Below are positions 6,278 to 14,450 of a stretch of DNA of 38,439 nt, piece by piece (position 1 is the first letter of the stretch; every line of letters begins with the position of its first letter). Location of the stretch: assembly GCA_964551295.1 (NCBI GenBank), contig CAZKDJ010000014.1:1-38439 (forward strand). The letters are read 5' to 3'. The notes beneath the pieces are model-generated. The model ran no database searches. It was not told the origin of the DNA and saw nothing but the letters and a program-made list of their open reading frames with translations. This stretch comes from JAFGED01 sp964551295 (GTDB lineage: Bacteria > Chloroflexota > Anaerolineae > B4-G1). Position numbers and translations under genes: made by a program.

Positions 6278-8297
6278 GATTTTCTCCTTTTCGGTGCAAG
6301 AAAGTGTCTTTTTTACAATAAGTCGCGTATAATAACACCGTACCAACGTCCAAGTTACGAACCGTCTGTTTTGGGATAGGCAACGAGAGCCACTCGGTGT
6401 TCACAAAAGTGCCATTTGCATCGACTCTGTACATCCCAACCCGCACCGCAATCGGAGGCACGTCGGACGGCACGCTGAACACATAATCATCCCGCACCAC
6501 CTCTCCTACGACCCATTGACTCGTGGGATACCATCCCATGACGGGATGTACGGCGTCAGACTGGGCCAGCACATCCTCCTCACCCCGGGGAGGGTCGTGT
6601 GCGACCAGGTGAACGGCCACGCTATAGTCGTTCTCCACCGGCTGTACGGCCTCCCAGTAAACCGTCAAGAGCAGTCGATCGAATGTGCCTTCCCAGGACA
6701 GCGTCGTTGAGCGAATCGCGAGTCCATTCCCAAGATCAAGACCCACGTCCGACGGAACGTCGTCGGCGTTTACGGGAGGCACCAAACCCATCTCCACAAC
6801 ATCGGGAGCCGCCGATGACAGATACAATGGCCCCAATCGCTCCTCCCACCACGAAATCGGGAACACGTGAAAAGTGCCTCTCAGTGTGAGCAGACGCCCT
6901 TCCCCCGCGATGGCGCGCAAATCGACGTTGTGATCCACCAAATTCAAATCTGACAATTGACCTCGATACGCCTGAGCATAGACCAACGCCCAATAGTCAT
7001 GGCCCCACGGGACCACCAGCGTCGTACAGCGCTCGTCTGGCAAGGGAACCACCCTCTCCGCTATGGCGATGATTCGCTCGGCGTGGGGGTCGCGGGTGAT
7101 GGAAAGAACCAGGGGGCGCACACGCCATCCCCACCCTATCAACACCCCGATAAACGCCAGAGCCGCTATCCACTCAAGAGTGCGCAAGCGCCGCCCCAGC
7201 CATTCGAGAAACAGGGCCAATCCCACGCCCGCCATCAGGACGACGGGGAGCTTGGCGGCCAACTGTGCGTCGATGACCTCATCGCTCCAAATAACGAGCG
7301 TGAGCCAGAGATTGGGGATCCAGGCCAGCGTCATCCCCAGACCTTCCCGCCATCGTCCCCTCGCGACCGGTAGCAACACGCCCACCAATCCAAGCACCAG
7401 CAGGGGCCAGAACATGTCCTCCGATAGTATCTGCCACGTGACTCCCAGCCGCATCAGCCACTCATCAAGATCGGCCGACAAGGCAAAGACGCGCCCGCCG
7501 CGGTTATCGAACACCATCTCCCAGAATCCATCCCAGGTGCCCGGCGAGCCAAAGACCCACGTCGCCCTCGTCCATACGCGGAAGGGCATATATAGATAAA
7601 CGAAAAGGGCCAAGGAGGAAATTGCCGAAACGAGCGCCAGATTGCGCAAAAACACGCGCCGCTGAGACCACGCCAGCACGGCAACGGCCGGCGCCAAGAG
7701 AATCACCGAACGCTGGTGGGACACCCCTTGCGTGAAAAATAGCGCGAGTAACAACAGATCGCGCCGTTCGCCCGTGCGACCAAAGCGCAGGGCAAAGAGA
7801 AGTGTAGCGACGGTGAAGACGAGGGTAAGGGTATGTACTTCGGCCAACGAAGCATTGACCCACACCGCCGTCGATAGGGCCACAGACAACGCCCCTAAAA
7901 CAGCAACCGGCCCAGACACCCCCAACTCCTGCACCAACACCACAAGCAGGGCGACAAAGACGATACCCCACAGACTGGAGAAGAGGGAGGCACCCGCAGC
8001 CGGCTGTATGCCGACCAGACGAAGCACGGTAACGAACAAAGAACCGACCGCCGTGTAGAGCGGGTAGCCGCTGCGGTGAATCAGTCCCCAGCGCGGCAGG
8101 GCATTCTGAATCTCGCCGACGTCAGTCGCGTAGGGATGCCCGCTGCCGTTGACGGTGACTTGAAGGGTGGACAGAAACAGGACCAGGGCCACGACAGCGG
8201 CTAGCACCGGCCACAGCACCCGACGCTGGGAGCTGAGCATTCGGCGCACCCGGCCAACGAGACTGGTACCCAGAGCGACGTCACCATTTGCCATCAT
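6261..8297 (-). CDS. DUF2723 polytopic membrane glycosyltransferase-like protein
   Basis: A 678-residue integral membrane protein. The first loop, ATDVGEIQNALPRWGLIHRSGYPLY, matches the DUF2723 signature (acidic pair, then HxxGYPLY), a family related to GT-C enzymes that use lipid-linked sugars; SLAEVHTL further on also fits. About 10-12 hydrophobic segments span residues 25-400. From about 400 there is an extracytoplasmic part ending in a beta-sandwich-like module (LLTVYWEAVQPVENDYSVAVHL ... VRVGMYRVD) that recurs at the end of the plus-strand glycosyltransferase at 34703-37000. The start ATG overlaps the LarA-like stop as ATGA, suggesting translational coupling. About 28 residues after LSLPIPK run through the PEPCK promoter region and look non-domain. 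Sugar and acceptor unknown. Confidence 0.82.
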   Translation of the reverse strand: MMANGDVALGTSLVGRVRRMLSSQRRVLWPVLAAVVALVLFLSTLQVTVNGSGHPYATDVGEIQNALPRWGLIHRSGYPLYTAVGSLFVTVLRLVGIQPAAGASLFSSLWGIVFVALLVVLVQELGVSGPVAVLGALSVALSTAVWVNASLAEVHTLTLVFTVATLLFALRFGRTGERRDLLLLALFFTQGVSHQRSVILLAPAVAVLAWSQRRVFLRNLALVSAISSLALFVYLYMPFRVWTRATWVFGSPGTWDGFWEMVFDNRGGRVFALSADLDEWLMRLGVTWQILSEDMFWPLLVLGLVGVLLPVARGRWREGLGMTLAWIPNLWLTLVIWSDEVIDAQLAAKLPVVLMAGVGLALFLEWLGRRLRTLEWIAALAFIGVLIGWGWRVRPLVLSITRDPHAERIIAIAERVVPLPDERCTTLVVPWGHDYWALVYAQAYRGQLSDLNLVDHNVDLRAIAGEGRLLTLRGTFHVFPISWWEERLGPLYLSSAAPDVVEMGLVPPVNADDVPSDVGLDLGNGLAIRSTTLSWEGTFDRLLLTVYWEAVQPVENDYSVAVHLVAHDPPRGEEDVLAQSDAVHPVMGWYPTSQWVVGEVVRDDYVFSVPSDVPPIAVRVGMYRVDANGTFVNTEWLSLPIPKQTVRNLDVGTVLLYATYCKKDTFLHRKGENHAGTE
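6326..6353 (-). promoter_or_regulatory. Candidate promoter for PEP carboxykinase
   Basis: Minus strand: TTGGAC at 6353-6348, 16-nt spacer, TATACG at 6331-6326, about 50 bases before the ATG. It lies inside the 3' end of the DUF2723 gene, consistent with a separate promoter for PEPCK. Consensus match only. Confidence 0.4.
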
Positions 8298-9592
8298 GGC
8301 ATCACCTTACCTATCACCGGCAACGTCAGCAACGCGTGCGGCACGACCAACACGTCCAACTCATTGCCAAGCTCACTCGCCACAAACGCCAGTGCCTCCT
8401 CCATCGTCGCGGCGGGCGTCATCTTGCAGGCAGTGACTACCTCCGGGCACTCGCTGCCCACGATCACCACCCGCACCTGCTCCAGCACCTTGGCCATCAC
8501 AAAGGCGCGCTGCTGGCCCGGCGGGTAGCCGTTCGCGCGGGCGTCGCACAAGATTGCCTGCACGTCGGGCGCATCGCGCATCGCCGCCAGGAAGCGCTGC
8601 TCTCCCACTCCCCTACCCGCCCCCTCTTGGCAGCGCGCGGGAACGATCAAGAATCCACCCGACCTCACAACTGGCGTCGGCGCGAAAAACAGATTGGAGG
8701 CAGCCCGGCTGGCCTGGTACAGGTTCGCGTCCTTGGGATACCCCACCCCGCCGATAGCCACGTCGTACTGATGGGGTATCTCCACCTCGTAGACGGAGCG
8801 CGCAAAAGCCACCAGTCGACGGTGGGTCTCCTCGGGTTCCCCGGCGGCCACCTTGAGCACGCGCTTCTGGCCATCCAACACCACGTTGAGGATAAAGCAC
8901 AGGCCCGCCCGGCGCGCGGCCTCGGCGACCGCCTGGTGAAAGAGGTTCCCGTCGATGCGACCGAGCCGGGTGCCGGGATGATCCAAAAAAGCCGGGCCGT
9001 GGGTGCACTCGATGGTCCGCTCTCCCGCCGCGCCAATGGCCACCGTCTTGCGCCCGCCGGAATACCCGGCGTACTGGTGCGGCTCCACCAACCCGGTGGC
9101 GACCAGCAGATCGGCCTCCGCCGCCGCACGGTGCACGAACACGGGAACCCCGCCGGAAGTCACCCCCAGGTCCACCAGCGCGTTCGCGTTCTGCGGCTCG
9201 TTGTCAATGACGCGGTAGCGGGCGACCACGTCCGCGCCCAGCTTGGCGACCTTCTCCTCACGCGTTGAGGGCCGGTGCATGCCAACGCCGCACAGCAGCG
9301 TGACGTCCTCAGGGCGGACACCTGCCGCTGCCATCTCTCCCAGAAGCGCGGGAATCAGCAAGCGATCGGGGCTGGCGCGGGTGACGTCTGTAAAGACCCC
9401 GCACACGCTATCGCCGGGCCTGGCCATCTCCCGCAGCGGCGGCGCGCAGACGGGCCGGGCCACCGCCTCTGCAACCGCCGCCTCCACGTCGGCCAGCGGC
9501 TCGACGCGCCGAGGCTCAACCACGCTGCCGTGCATCCCATGCAGGAGATCGAACGTTAAATGCGCCTCGCCGTAAGGAACGCGAATCGTCAC
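8294..9592 (-). CDS. LarA-family nickel-pincer racemase-like protein (DUF2088)
   Basis: A 432-residue homologue of lactate racemase LarA, which binds a nickel-pincer nucleotide and races or epimerises 2-hydroxyacids. Visible are FTDVTRASPDRLL (DxTR region), GVGMHRPST with the catalytic-type histidine, and EPHQYAGYSGGRKTVAIG with the second histidine and the lysine that tethers the cofactor, followed by CTHGP. These support an active LarA-like site. The GTG start at 9592 has GGAGG six bases upstream; a longer frame to 9628 has no such signal. LarB, LarC and LarE cofactor genes are not in the window, so the cofactor would have to come from elsewhere. Its stop overlaps the start of the DUF2723 gene. 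LarA homologues act on many hydroxyacids and some on sugars or sugar acids, so the substrate is open. Confidence 0.87.
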   Translation of the reverse strand: MTIRVPYGEAHLTFDLLHGMHGSVVEPRRVEPLADVEAAVAEAVARPVCAPPLREMARPGDSVCGVFTDVTRASPDRLLIPALLGEMAAAGVRPEDVTLLCGVGMHRPSTREEKVAKLGADVVARYRVIDNEPQNANALVDLGVTSGGVPVFVHRAAAEADLLVATGLVEPHQYAGYSGGRKTVAIGAAGERTIECTHGPAFLDHPGTRLGRIDGNLFHQAVAEAARRAGLCFILNVVLDGQKRVLKVAAGEPEETHRRLVAFARSVYEVEIPHQYDVAIGGVGYPKDANLYQASRAASNLFFAPTPVVRSGGFLIVPARCQEGAGRGVGEQRFLAAMRDAPDVQAILCDARANGYPPGQQRAFVMAKVLEQVRVVIVGSECPEVVTACKMTPAATMEEALAFVASELGNELDVLVVPHALLTLPVIGKVMP

Positions 9593-9616
9593 CTCAAGCC
9601 TCCAATTGGAGAGGGA

Positions 9617-9645
9617 AAGATACCACAAGGGGGCGATTTGCGCAA
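9617..9645 (-). promoter_or_regulatory. Candidate promoter for the LarA-like/DUF2723 pair
   Basis: Minus strand: TTGCGC at 9645-9640, a 17-nt spacer and TATCTT at 9622-9617, 25 bases before the GTG start. Consensus match only. Confidence 0.45.
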
Positions 9646-9686
9646 CCGGCGAGGCCGTCTAGTCGTGCAATGGCAGAGTCAGAGGG

Positions 9687-10634
9687 TCATGGCGCGTTAT
9701 CCAGGATGCCCTCGATTTTCGCCGACACATCCCCGTCGAGCTTGACGCCAGATGCCCCGACGTTGGATAACACGTGCCGCTCCTTGGTCGCACCGGTGAT
9801 GACGGCGCTGATCTCGGGCCGGCGCAGAATCCAGGCCAGTGCCAACTGTGCCATCTCCAATCCCAAATCTCGGGCCAGATCGGTCAATCGGCGCACCTTG
9901 GCCACATTTTCGTCCGTCAGATCCCCTTCCAGCCAATCCGACTTGGCCGCACGGCTGTCCGCGGGTACGCCCTCGTTATACTTGCCGGTGAGAAGGCCGC
10001 CGGCCAACGGGCTAAATACGGTCACCCCGATGCCATACTTGGCGCAGGTCGGCAGCACCTGTGGTTCGATGTGGCGGTCGACCATGTTGTAGCGCGGCTG
10101 CTCCACCTGGGGCAAATACGCGTTGAGGACGCGCGCCGTTCCCACCGCGTCCTCGATCTGGGCCGCCGTCCACGTGCTGGCGCCCCAATACAGCACCTTC
10201 CCCTGATGCACCAGGTCGTCCATCACCCGCACGACCTCCTCGACCGGGGTGTTTTTATCGTAACGGTGGCAGTAGTAAAAGTCCACGTAATCGGTCCCCA
10301 GGCGACGCAAGGAGCCGTCAATGGACTCTAGAATGTGCTTACGGCTGAGGCCCTGGTCGTTGACGTCGTCGCTCATGGGCCAAAAGACCTTGCTGGAGAG
10401 CACCAGGTGCTGGCGATTCAGCCCTAGATCGCGGATGACCTGGCCCATCACCCGCTCCGCCTCCCCTGTGGCATAGACATCGGCGTTATCGAGAAAGTTG
10501 ACCCCGTTATCCACCGCGGCCTTGATGCACGCTCGGGCTGTTTGATCGTCGACGCTGCCGCCAAAGGTCAGCCACGCGCCGAGCGCGATCTCACTGACCT
10601 TGATCCCCGCTTTTCCTAGATTACGATATTCCAT
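9687..10634 (-). CDS. Aldo/keto reductase
   Basis: NAD(P)H-dependent (beta/alpha)8-barrel oxidoreductase reducing aldehydes or ketones. The catalytic tetrad is present: Asp and Tyr in NFLDNADVYATGEAE, Lys in LVLSSKVFW, His in DFYYCHRYD. The cofactor-end motifs VFSPLAGGLLTGKY and ISAVITGATKERHV are also visible. The N-terminus (YRNLGKAGIKVSEIALGAW) and 315-residue length resemble the Kv-beta/YghZ-like group. ATG at 10634 follows a purine-rich GAAGGGGG tract six bases upstream; a TTG two codons earlier is the alternative. Only two bases separate it from the preceding membrane protein gene, so it is the last gene of a tight cluster starting at 12634. Substrate unknown. Confidence 0.93.
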   Translation of the reverse strand: MEYRNLGKAGIKVSEIALGAWLTFGGSVDDQTARACIKAAVDNGVNFLDNADVYATGEAERVMGQVIRDLGLNRQHLVLSSKVFWPMSDDVNDQGLSRKHILESIDGSLRRLGTDYVDFYYCHRYDKNTPVEEVVRVMDDLVHQGKVLYWGASTWTAAQIEDAVGTARVLNAYLPQVEQPRYNMVDRHIEPQVLPTCAKYGIGVTVFSPLAGGLLTGKYNEGVPADSRAAKSDWLEGDLTDENVAKVRRLTDLARDLGLEMAQLALAWILRRPEISAVITGATKERHVLSNVGASGVKLDGDVSAKIEGILDNAP

Positions 10635-10636
10635 TT

Positions 10637-11305
10637 TCAACCCCCTTCATCATGCAAAACTTTATCTTGACGATTGCCCTTAAAACCCCTTGCCCCGCGG
10701 ATCAACAACCAGACGCCCAACCCTGCGATCACCAGCCCCAGCGGATTGGGCAGCCAGCCCTCGCTGACGCCGCCGTAGACGTAGAGCGCGTCGATGGTCG
10801 TCGTCTCGACCGCCTCCTCTCCCAAGACCTGATAGCAGTCGAACACACCCCGATTCGAGATTGTGGTGTACGTCGTCTCTAAAAGCCAGGGGTTGAGCGT
10901 GGGATAGGCGCGGAACCACGAGGTGGACGCCTCTGGCGCTAGTGACTCGCCGTTGACGATCAACATGTCTCCCTGCCGCTCCAGATTGATCCCATCCCCC
11001 GACCACGCATCGGAGAACTCGGGGCCCTGGGCAATCGTGCCGCCGCCCGCCCAGCCCCGAGGGTAAACGCTGATGCACAGAAACAGGCGCGCTCGGCTCA
11101 ATCCCTCCACTTCGCATCCGGGCTCCGCGGGGCCATATCCCATCAGGCACTCACCCTCTTGCAGGTCAAAGCAGGGAAAGTCCACGTTGCCCTTGGACGC
11201 CACTGCACAGATCGCCGCCAGCAGCGCCAGCCCGGCTACGAGGATCAACACGATGCCCAGGACGAGGCTGAGCAGTCCCTTTTTGTGCTGAGCAGACTTT
11301 TCCAT
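10637..11305 (-). CDS. Membrane protein of unknown function, two terminal TM segments
   Basis: I do not recognise this 222-residue protein. A lysine-rich start (MEKSAQHKKG) leads into a hydrophobic segment at about residues 10-33. There follows an extracytoplasmic region of about 150 residues with several cysteines (CFDLQEGEC, GCEVEG, FLC, FDCYQ), then a second hydrophobic segment (LGLVIAGLGVWLLI, about 187-203) and a basic tail. The arrangement suggests a bitopic loop anchored at both ends. ATG at 11305 is 22 bases after the metallophosphoesterase stop; a TTG at 11359 would run back into that gene. Its genes on either side are packed closely, so it is likely co-transcribed with the phosphoesterase and aldo/keto reductase. 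Function cannot be inferred. Confidence 0.75.
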   Translation of the reverse strand: MEKSAQHKKGLLSLVLGIVLILVAGLALLAAICAVASKGNVDFPCFDLQEGECLMGYGPAEPGCEVEGLSRARLFLCISVYPRGWAGGGTIAQGPEFSDAWSGDGINLERQGDMLIVNGESLAPEASTSWFRAYPTLNPWLLETTYTTISNRGVFDCYQVLGEEAVETTTIDALYVYGGVSEGWLPNPLGLVIAGLGVWLLIRGARGFKGNRQDKVLHDEGG

Positions 11306-11327
11306 AGTTCGCCCCTGAAATAGCTGG

Positions 11328-12083
11328 CTACGTTTTCGCCTTGCGCAAGATACCTCCAACCCACCCCTTGGCCGGGTGATCGACCCGCTCCAATTCGGCG
11401 ATGACGGCCTCGCGGTCGTAGCTCACGCGACGGATCGCGACCGTGCACTCGTCACCCTCAAAGTCGAGCAGGGCGTAAGCCGGGCGCGGGTCGCCGTCGA
11501 GCGGCAGCCCCGCGCTGCCGTCGTTGACGATGCGCAAGCCATCTACCATGCGATCCATAGGTCTATGCGTGTGCCCATAAAGCACCAGGCACGCGTCCAG
11601 GTCGGAGAAATAGTCGCGCATCTCGTCGTCGGGCGTATCGGGCGAGAGAGAGGTCTCGTCATCCTGAGCGTTGGCGTGGACGGTCACGACGCGGCCGTAG
11701 CCGGGCACGTCCAGGTCGAAGCGGGTCGGCAGGTCGCGCAGGAACTGGTAGTCGTCGTACGAAAGCCGCTCCACCGTCCAGCGAAAGTTGGCATCGCGCT
11801 GGGCCAGCCGAGCCGGCATAGCAACCCACTCCTCGGGGAAGCGAACGGGAGGCTCCTTGGGCCGCTGCCCGGTGACCAGGTAGCGGTCGGTGTTCCCCTG
11901 CAAGAACAGGGCCTCCGGCAGCTCCTGCAACCGCGCCAGCGTCTCGGAAGGCCAGGGGCAAAAGGCCGCTAGATCGCCCAGCACCACGTAGATATCGGGC
12001 TCGCCCTGGGTCTCGACATCGGCCAGGACCGTCTCCAGGGCCGGCAGGTTGCCGTGAACATCAGAAAGAACGGCTAAACGCAT
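11328..12083 (-). CDS. Calcineurin-like metallophosphoesterase (YfcE-type)
   Basis: A 251-residue cytoplasmic two-metal phosphoesterase. The full motif set is visible: DVHGN (residues 8-12), GDLAAF near 36, GNTDR near 63, VHAN in the middle and GHTHRPMD near 170, with NDGSAG following. Length and the early GNxD/GHTHRP pattern resemble the YfcE/YmdB-like and diadenosine tetraphosphatase-like groups, which hydrolyse phosphodiesters. The ATG shares one base with the stop of the upstream membrane protein (TGATG), implying coupled translation. The C-terminal 40 residues are basic and probably form a lid or helix pair. Physiological substrate unknown. Confidence 0.9.
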   Translation of the reverse strand: MRLAVLSDVHGNLPALETVLADVETQGEPDIYVVLGDLAAFCPWPSETLARLQELPEALFLQGNTDRYLVTGQRPKEPPVRFPEEWVAMPARLAQRDANFRWTVERLSYDDYQFLRDLPTRFDLDVPGYGRVVTVHANAQDDETSLSPDTPDDEMRDYFSDLDACLVLYGHTHRPMDRMVDGLRIVNDGSAGLPLDGDPRPAYALLDFEGDECTVAIRRVSYDREAVIAELERVDHPAKGWVGGILRKAKT

Positions 12084-12634
12084 CAGATTTCCCCCGCATC
12101 ATAGCTCAGGTTTCGCACACGCTCGATAAACGCATCCAGTTGGGGATACGCCAGGAGATTCAACACCACAGCCAGGGCAGATAGAACGAGGACCGTCCTA
12201 CTATCGCCATTCATAAACAAGAGTATTAACCCCCCAACAGGAACACAACTATTGGGACCCCAACTCAACAACATAGAAGTCAAGTAATAGCGGGACAAGC
12301 TCACCAGCTGTGCCTCGGACGAGCTCAAACTCCCAAGCGGTGCCCCATCTGCTTCGACCTGCTCAATGGCCAACCGGGCCTTGATCTGGCGGTCGGAAAG
12401 CAGAAAGCGATGAAGAACCAGGGACGCAAAAGTCAAAGCAACGGCGAGAAAATAAGCGCCCCACTTCCAGTAGGCCCCCGCGCCTCGTTCAGTTCCTCCC
12501 ACCTGTTCAGCGCTCACGATCCACGGCAACAGCGCATAGATCAACGGCTCCGCGAGGAATCCAAACCACATGATCATCAAGGTACGTCTAGTCGCCTGCA
12601 GTGATGCTTCTACTGATTTGCCGTTCATCCTCAT
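12083..12634 (-). CDS. Four-TM membrane protein of unknown function
   Basis: Unrecognised 183-residue protein with four hydrophobic segments, at about residues 19-41, 58-77, 113-139 and 144-165, separated by a charged loop (LLSDRQIKARLAIEQVEADG). There are no catalytic motifs. The TM and loop pattern suggests a small integral membrane protein with a cytosolic middle loop. Two ATG codons (12634 and 12628) follow an AGGA-rich stretch and either could be used. It is the first gene of a tight run with the metallophosphoesterase, separated from xylulokinase by an 8-bp repeat array. Function unknown. Confidence 0.72.
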   Translation of the reverse strand: MRMNGKSVEASLQATRRTLMIMWFGFLAEPLIYALLPWIVSAEQVGGTERGAGAYWKWGAYFLAVALTFASLVLHRFLLSDRQIKARLAIEQVEADGAPLGSLSSSEAQLVSLSRYYLTSMLLSWGPNSCVPVGGLILLFMNGDSRTVLVLSALAVVLNLLAYPQLDAFIERVRNLSYDAGEI

Positions 12635-12654
12635 CTCTTCCTTTCACAAGCATC

Positions 12655-12694
12655 CGCAAACTTGCAGCCTTGCCCACTTGCAGACTTGCCTACT
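12655..12694. repeat. Degenerate 8-bp tandem repeat after xylulokinase
   Basis: Minus-strand units TAGGCAAG, TCTGCAAG, TGGGCAAG, GCTGCAAG, TTTGCGGA, consensus NNNGCAAG. The first unit contains the xylulokinase stop codon TAG. Like the 7-bp arrays at the left of the window, it starts exactly at a gene end. Confidence 0.65.
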
Positions 12695-14243
12695 TCAAGT
12701 GCCTGCTCACCACCTCGGCGATGGCGGCGAACCCGGGGGCCAGGGCCGGGTAGAGCGCGCGGTAGCGCGGGTAGTAGTCAGCATAGATGGGGACCGCCGG
12801 GCCGGGATCCATCTGGCCGGTGAGCTGGATCGCCGCCTCGCAGGCTGCGGTGACGTCAGCGTACACCCCCGCGCCCACGCCCGCCAGCAACGCCGCGCCA
12901 TAGGCCGCGCCCTCGGTCACGTTGACGGTGACGATCTCGGTATCGAACACGTCGGCCAGGATCTGCCGCCACAGCGCGCTGCGCGCCCCGCCGCCGGACG
13001 CGCGCACCTGCTCGATGGACAGCCCCAGCGCGCGCATCAGCTCCAGCGAGTCGAGTAGGCCGTACGCCACACCCTCCAGCACCGCGCGCGTCATGTGCGG
13101 TTTTCCGTGGCGCAGCGTGAGCCCGAAAAAGACGCCGCGCGCGTTGGGATCAGGGTAAGGGGTGCGCTCGCCAGTGAGGTAGGGCAAAAAGATCAACCCC
13201 TCGCAGCCGGGCGCCACCTCGGCCGCAGCCTCGGTCAGAATGTCATAGGCGCTCCGCCCGGGATCGCGCCCGGTCTCCTGTGCCTGAGCGACCTCCTCCC
13301 GTCCCAGCGTGTCACGGTACCAGCGGAAGCTGCCCGCCGCCGAGAGCATAACGCCCATCAGGTGCCACATCCCCGGCACGGCGTGGCAAAAAGCGTGCAA
13401 TCGGCCCTCCGGCTCCACGCGGTAGGAATCGGACGCGGCAAAGACGACGCCGGAGGTGCCCAGCGTGGCCGAGACGACGCCCTCGGCGCTGATGCCCGTG
13501 CCGACCGCCTGCGCTGCCTGGTCGCCGCCGCCGCCCACCACCGGCGTGCCCTCCAGCAAACCGGTCTCTGCGGCGGCCTCGGCGCTGATGCGCGCACTCA
13601 CCACCGGCGACTCGGTCACCTCCGGCAGCCACTCGCGCGGCACCTCCAGCGCCTGCAGCATATCGTCCGACCACTGCCGCTGGCCGACGTCGAACATTGA
13701 GGTCCCGGAGGCATCCGACACCTCGCCGAAAAAGCCGCCCGTCAACCGATACCGGACATAGTCCTTGGGCAACAGCACCTTGGCCGCCTTTGCGTACACC
13801 TGCGGCTCGTTCTCGCGCACCCACACGATCTTGGGCGCGGTAAAGCCGGGCAGGATGGGGTTGCCCGTCAGTCGCAGCACGTTCTCCAGGCCCACCTTTT
13901 CGGTGATAGCCGCGCACTGGGCCGCGGTGCGCTGGTCATTCCACATGATACACGGACGCAGCACCTCCCCCTGGGCGTCCAGCAGCACCAGGCCGTGCAT
14001 TTGGCCGGTGAGGCCCACGCCCGCCACGTCGGCCGCGCTGACGCCGCCCTTCTCCAGCACCCGCTGGATGCTGTCCACCGTCGCTGCCCACCAATCGGAC
14101 GGGTTCTGCTCCGCCCACAGCGGCTTGGGCGTGTACAATGGATACTCGGTCGTGGCGCTGGCCTTGACCGCGCCGTCGGCGTCGATCAGGATCGCTTTAC
14201 TGCCACTCGTGCCTACATCGATGCCAAGCAAGTACGCTGCCAT
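12690..14243 (-). CDS. xylB: Xylulokinase
   Basis: Cytoplasmic FGGY kinase that phosphorylates D-xylulose to D-xylulose 5-phosphate for the pentose phosphate pathway. The 517-residue protein starts YLLGIDVGTSGSKAILID (phosphate-binding motif), has GLTGQMHGLVLLDAQG and the substrate region MWNDQRTAAQC typical of XylB, the catalytic-base aspartate in VGGGGDQAAQAVG, ATLGTSGVVFA, and the ATP-binding GGGARSALWRQILADVF near residue 430. Length fits the family. ATG at 14243 follows AGGGGGA. It has its own strong promoter (14351-14379) and an inverted repeat in its leader. No xylose isomerase or sugar permease is next to it; the neighbouring binding protein belongs to a different transcription unit. 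Other FGGY substrates cannot be excluded. Confidence 0.92.
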   Translation of the reverse strand: MAAYLLGIDVGTSGSKAILIDADGAVKASATTEYPLYTPKPLWAEQNPSDWWAATVDSIQRVLEKGGVSAADVAGVGLTGQMHGLVLLDAQGEVLRPCIMWNDQRTAAQCAAITEKVGLENVLRLTGNPILPGFTAPKIVWVRENEPQVYAKAAKVLLPKDYVRYRLTGGFFGEVSDASGTSMFDVGQRQWSDDMLQALEVPREWLPEVTESPVVSARISAEAAAETGLLEGTPVVGGGGDQAAQAVGTGISAEGVVSATLGTSGVVFAASDSYRVEPEGRLHAFCHAVPGMWHLMGVMLSAAGSFRWYRDTLGREEVAQAQETGRDPGRSAYDILTEAAAEVAPGCEGLIFLPYLTGERTPYPDPNARGVFFGLTLRHGKPHMTRAVLEGVAYGLLDSLELMRALGLSIEQVRASGGGARSALWRQILADVFDTEIVTVNVTEGAAYGAALLAGVGAGVYADVTAACEAAIQLTGQMDPGPAVPIYADYYPRYRALYPALAPGFAAIAEVVSRHLK

Positions 14244-14277
14244 AATGATTCCCCCTTATCTCAAGATTGTGATCGGT

Positions 14278-14328
14278 AACCTTGCAAAGATTGCATATGT
14301 CTTAGGCGCGCCTGACCTTCGCAAGGTT
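14278..14328. promoter_or_regulatory. Inverted repeat in xylulokinase leader
   Basis: AACCTTGC at 14278-14285 and GCAAGGTT at 14321-14328 are perfect 8-bp inverted arms flanking the 8-bp palindrome GGCGCGCC (14305-14312). They lie in the roughly 100-nt leader between the promoter and the ATG. They could be a pair of operator half sites or an RNA stem; no regulator gene is adjacent. Confidence 0.4.
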
Positions 14329-14350
14329 CAGCATCAAGATGTCACCGAGG

Positions 14351-14379
14351 ATTATAGACCAGGAGCACAAACAGGTCAA
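14351..14379 (-). promoter_or_regulatory. Strong sigma70-type promoter for xylulokinase
   Basis: Minus strand: TTGACC at 14379-14374, exactly 17 nt, TATAAT at 14356-14351. The best-matching promoter in this part of the window, just past the terminator of the export operon. Confidence 0.7.
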
Positions 14380-14396
14380 ACCATCCACAGCCGAAC

Positions 14397-14426
14397 ACAA
14401 AAAAAGACGCAGGCATCGACCTGCGC
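14397..14426 (-). terminator. Intrinsic terminator ending the export operon
   Basis: Minus strand: CGCAGG, loop TCGATG, CCTGCG, then a run of seven to eight T with one interruption upstream of TTGTG. Located 25 bases after the solute-binding lipoprotein stop. Confidence 0.8.
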
Positions 14427-14450
14427 CAACACTCAGCCCCTCTTAACGAG

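Noticed and set aside
4907..6379. 490-codon plus-strand frame opposite PEP carboxykinase
   Set aside because: Antisense shadow produced by codon bias; no recognisable domain.
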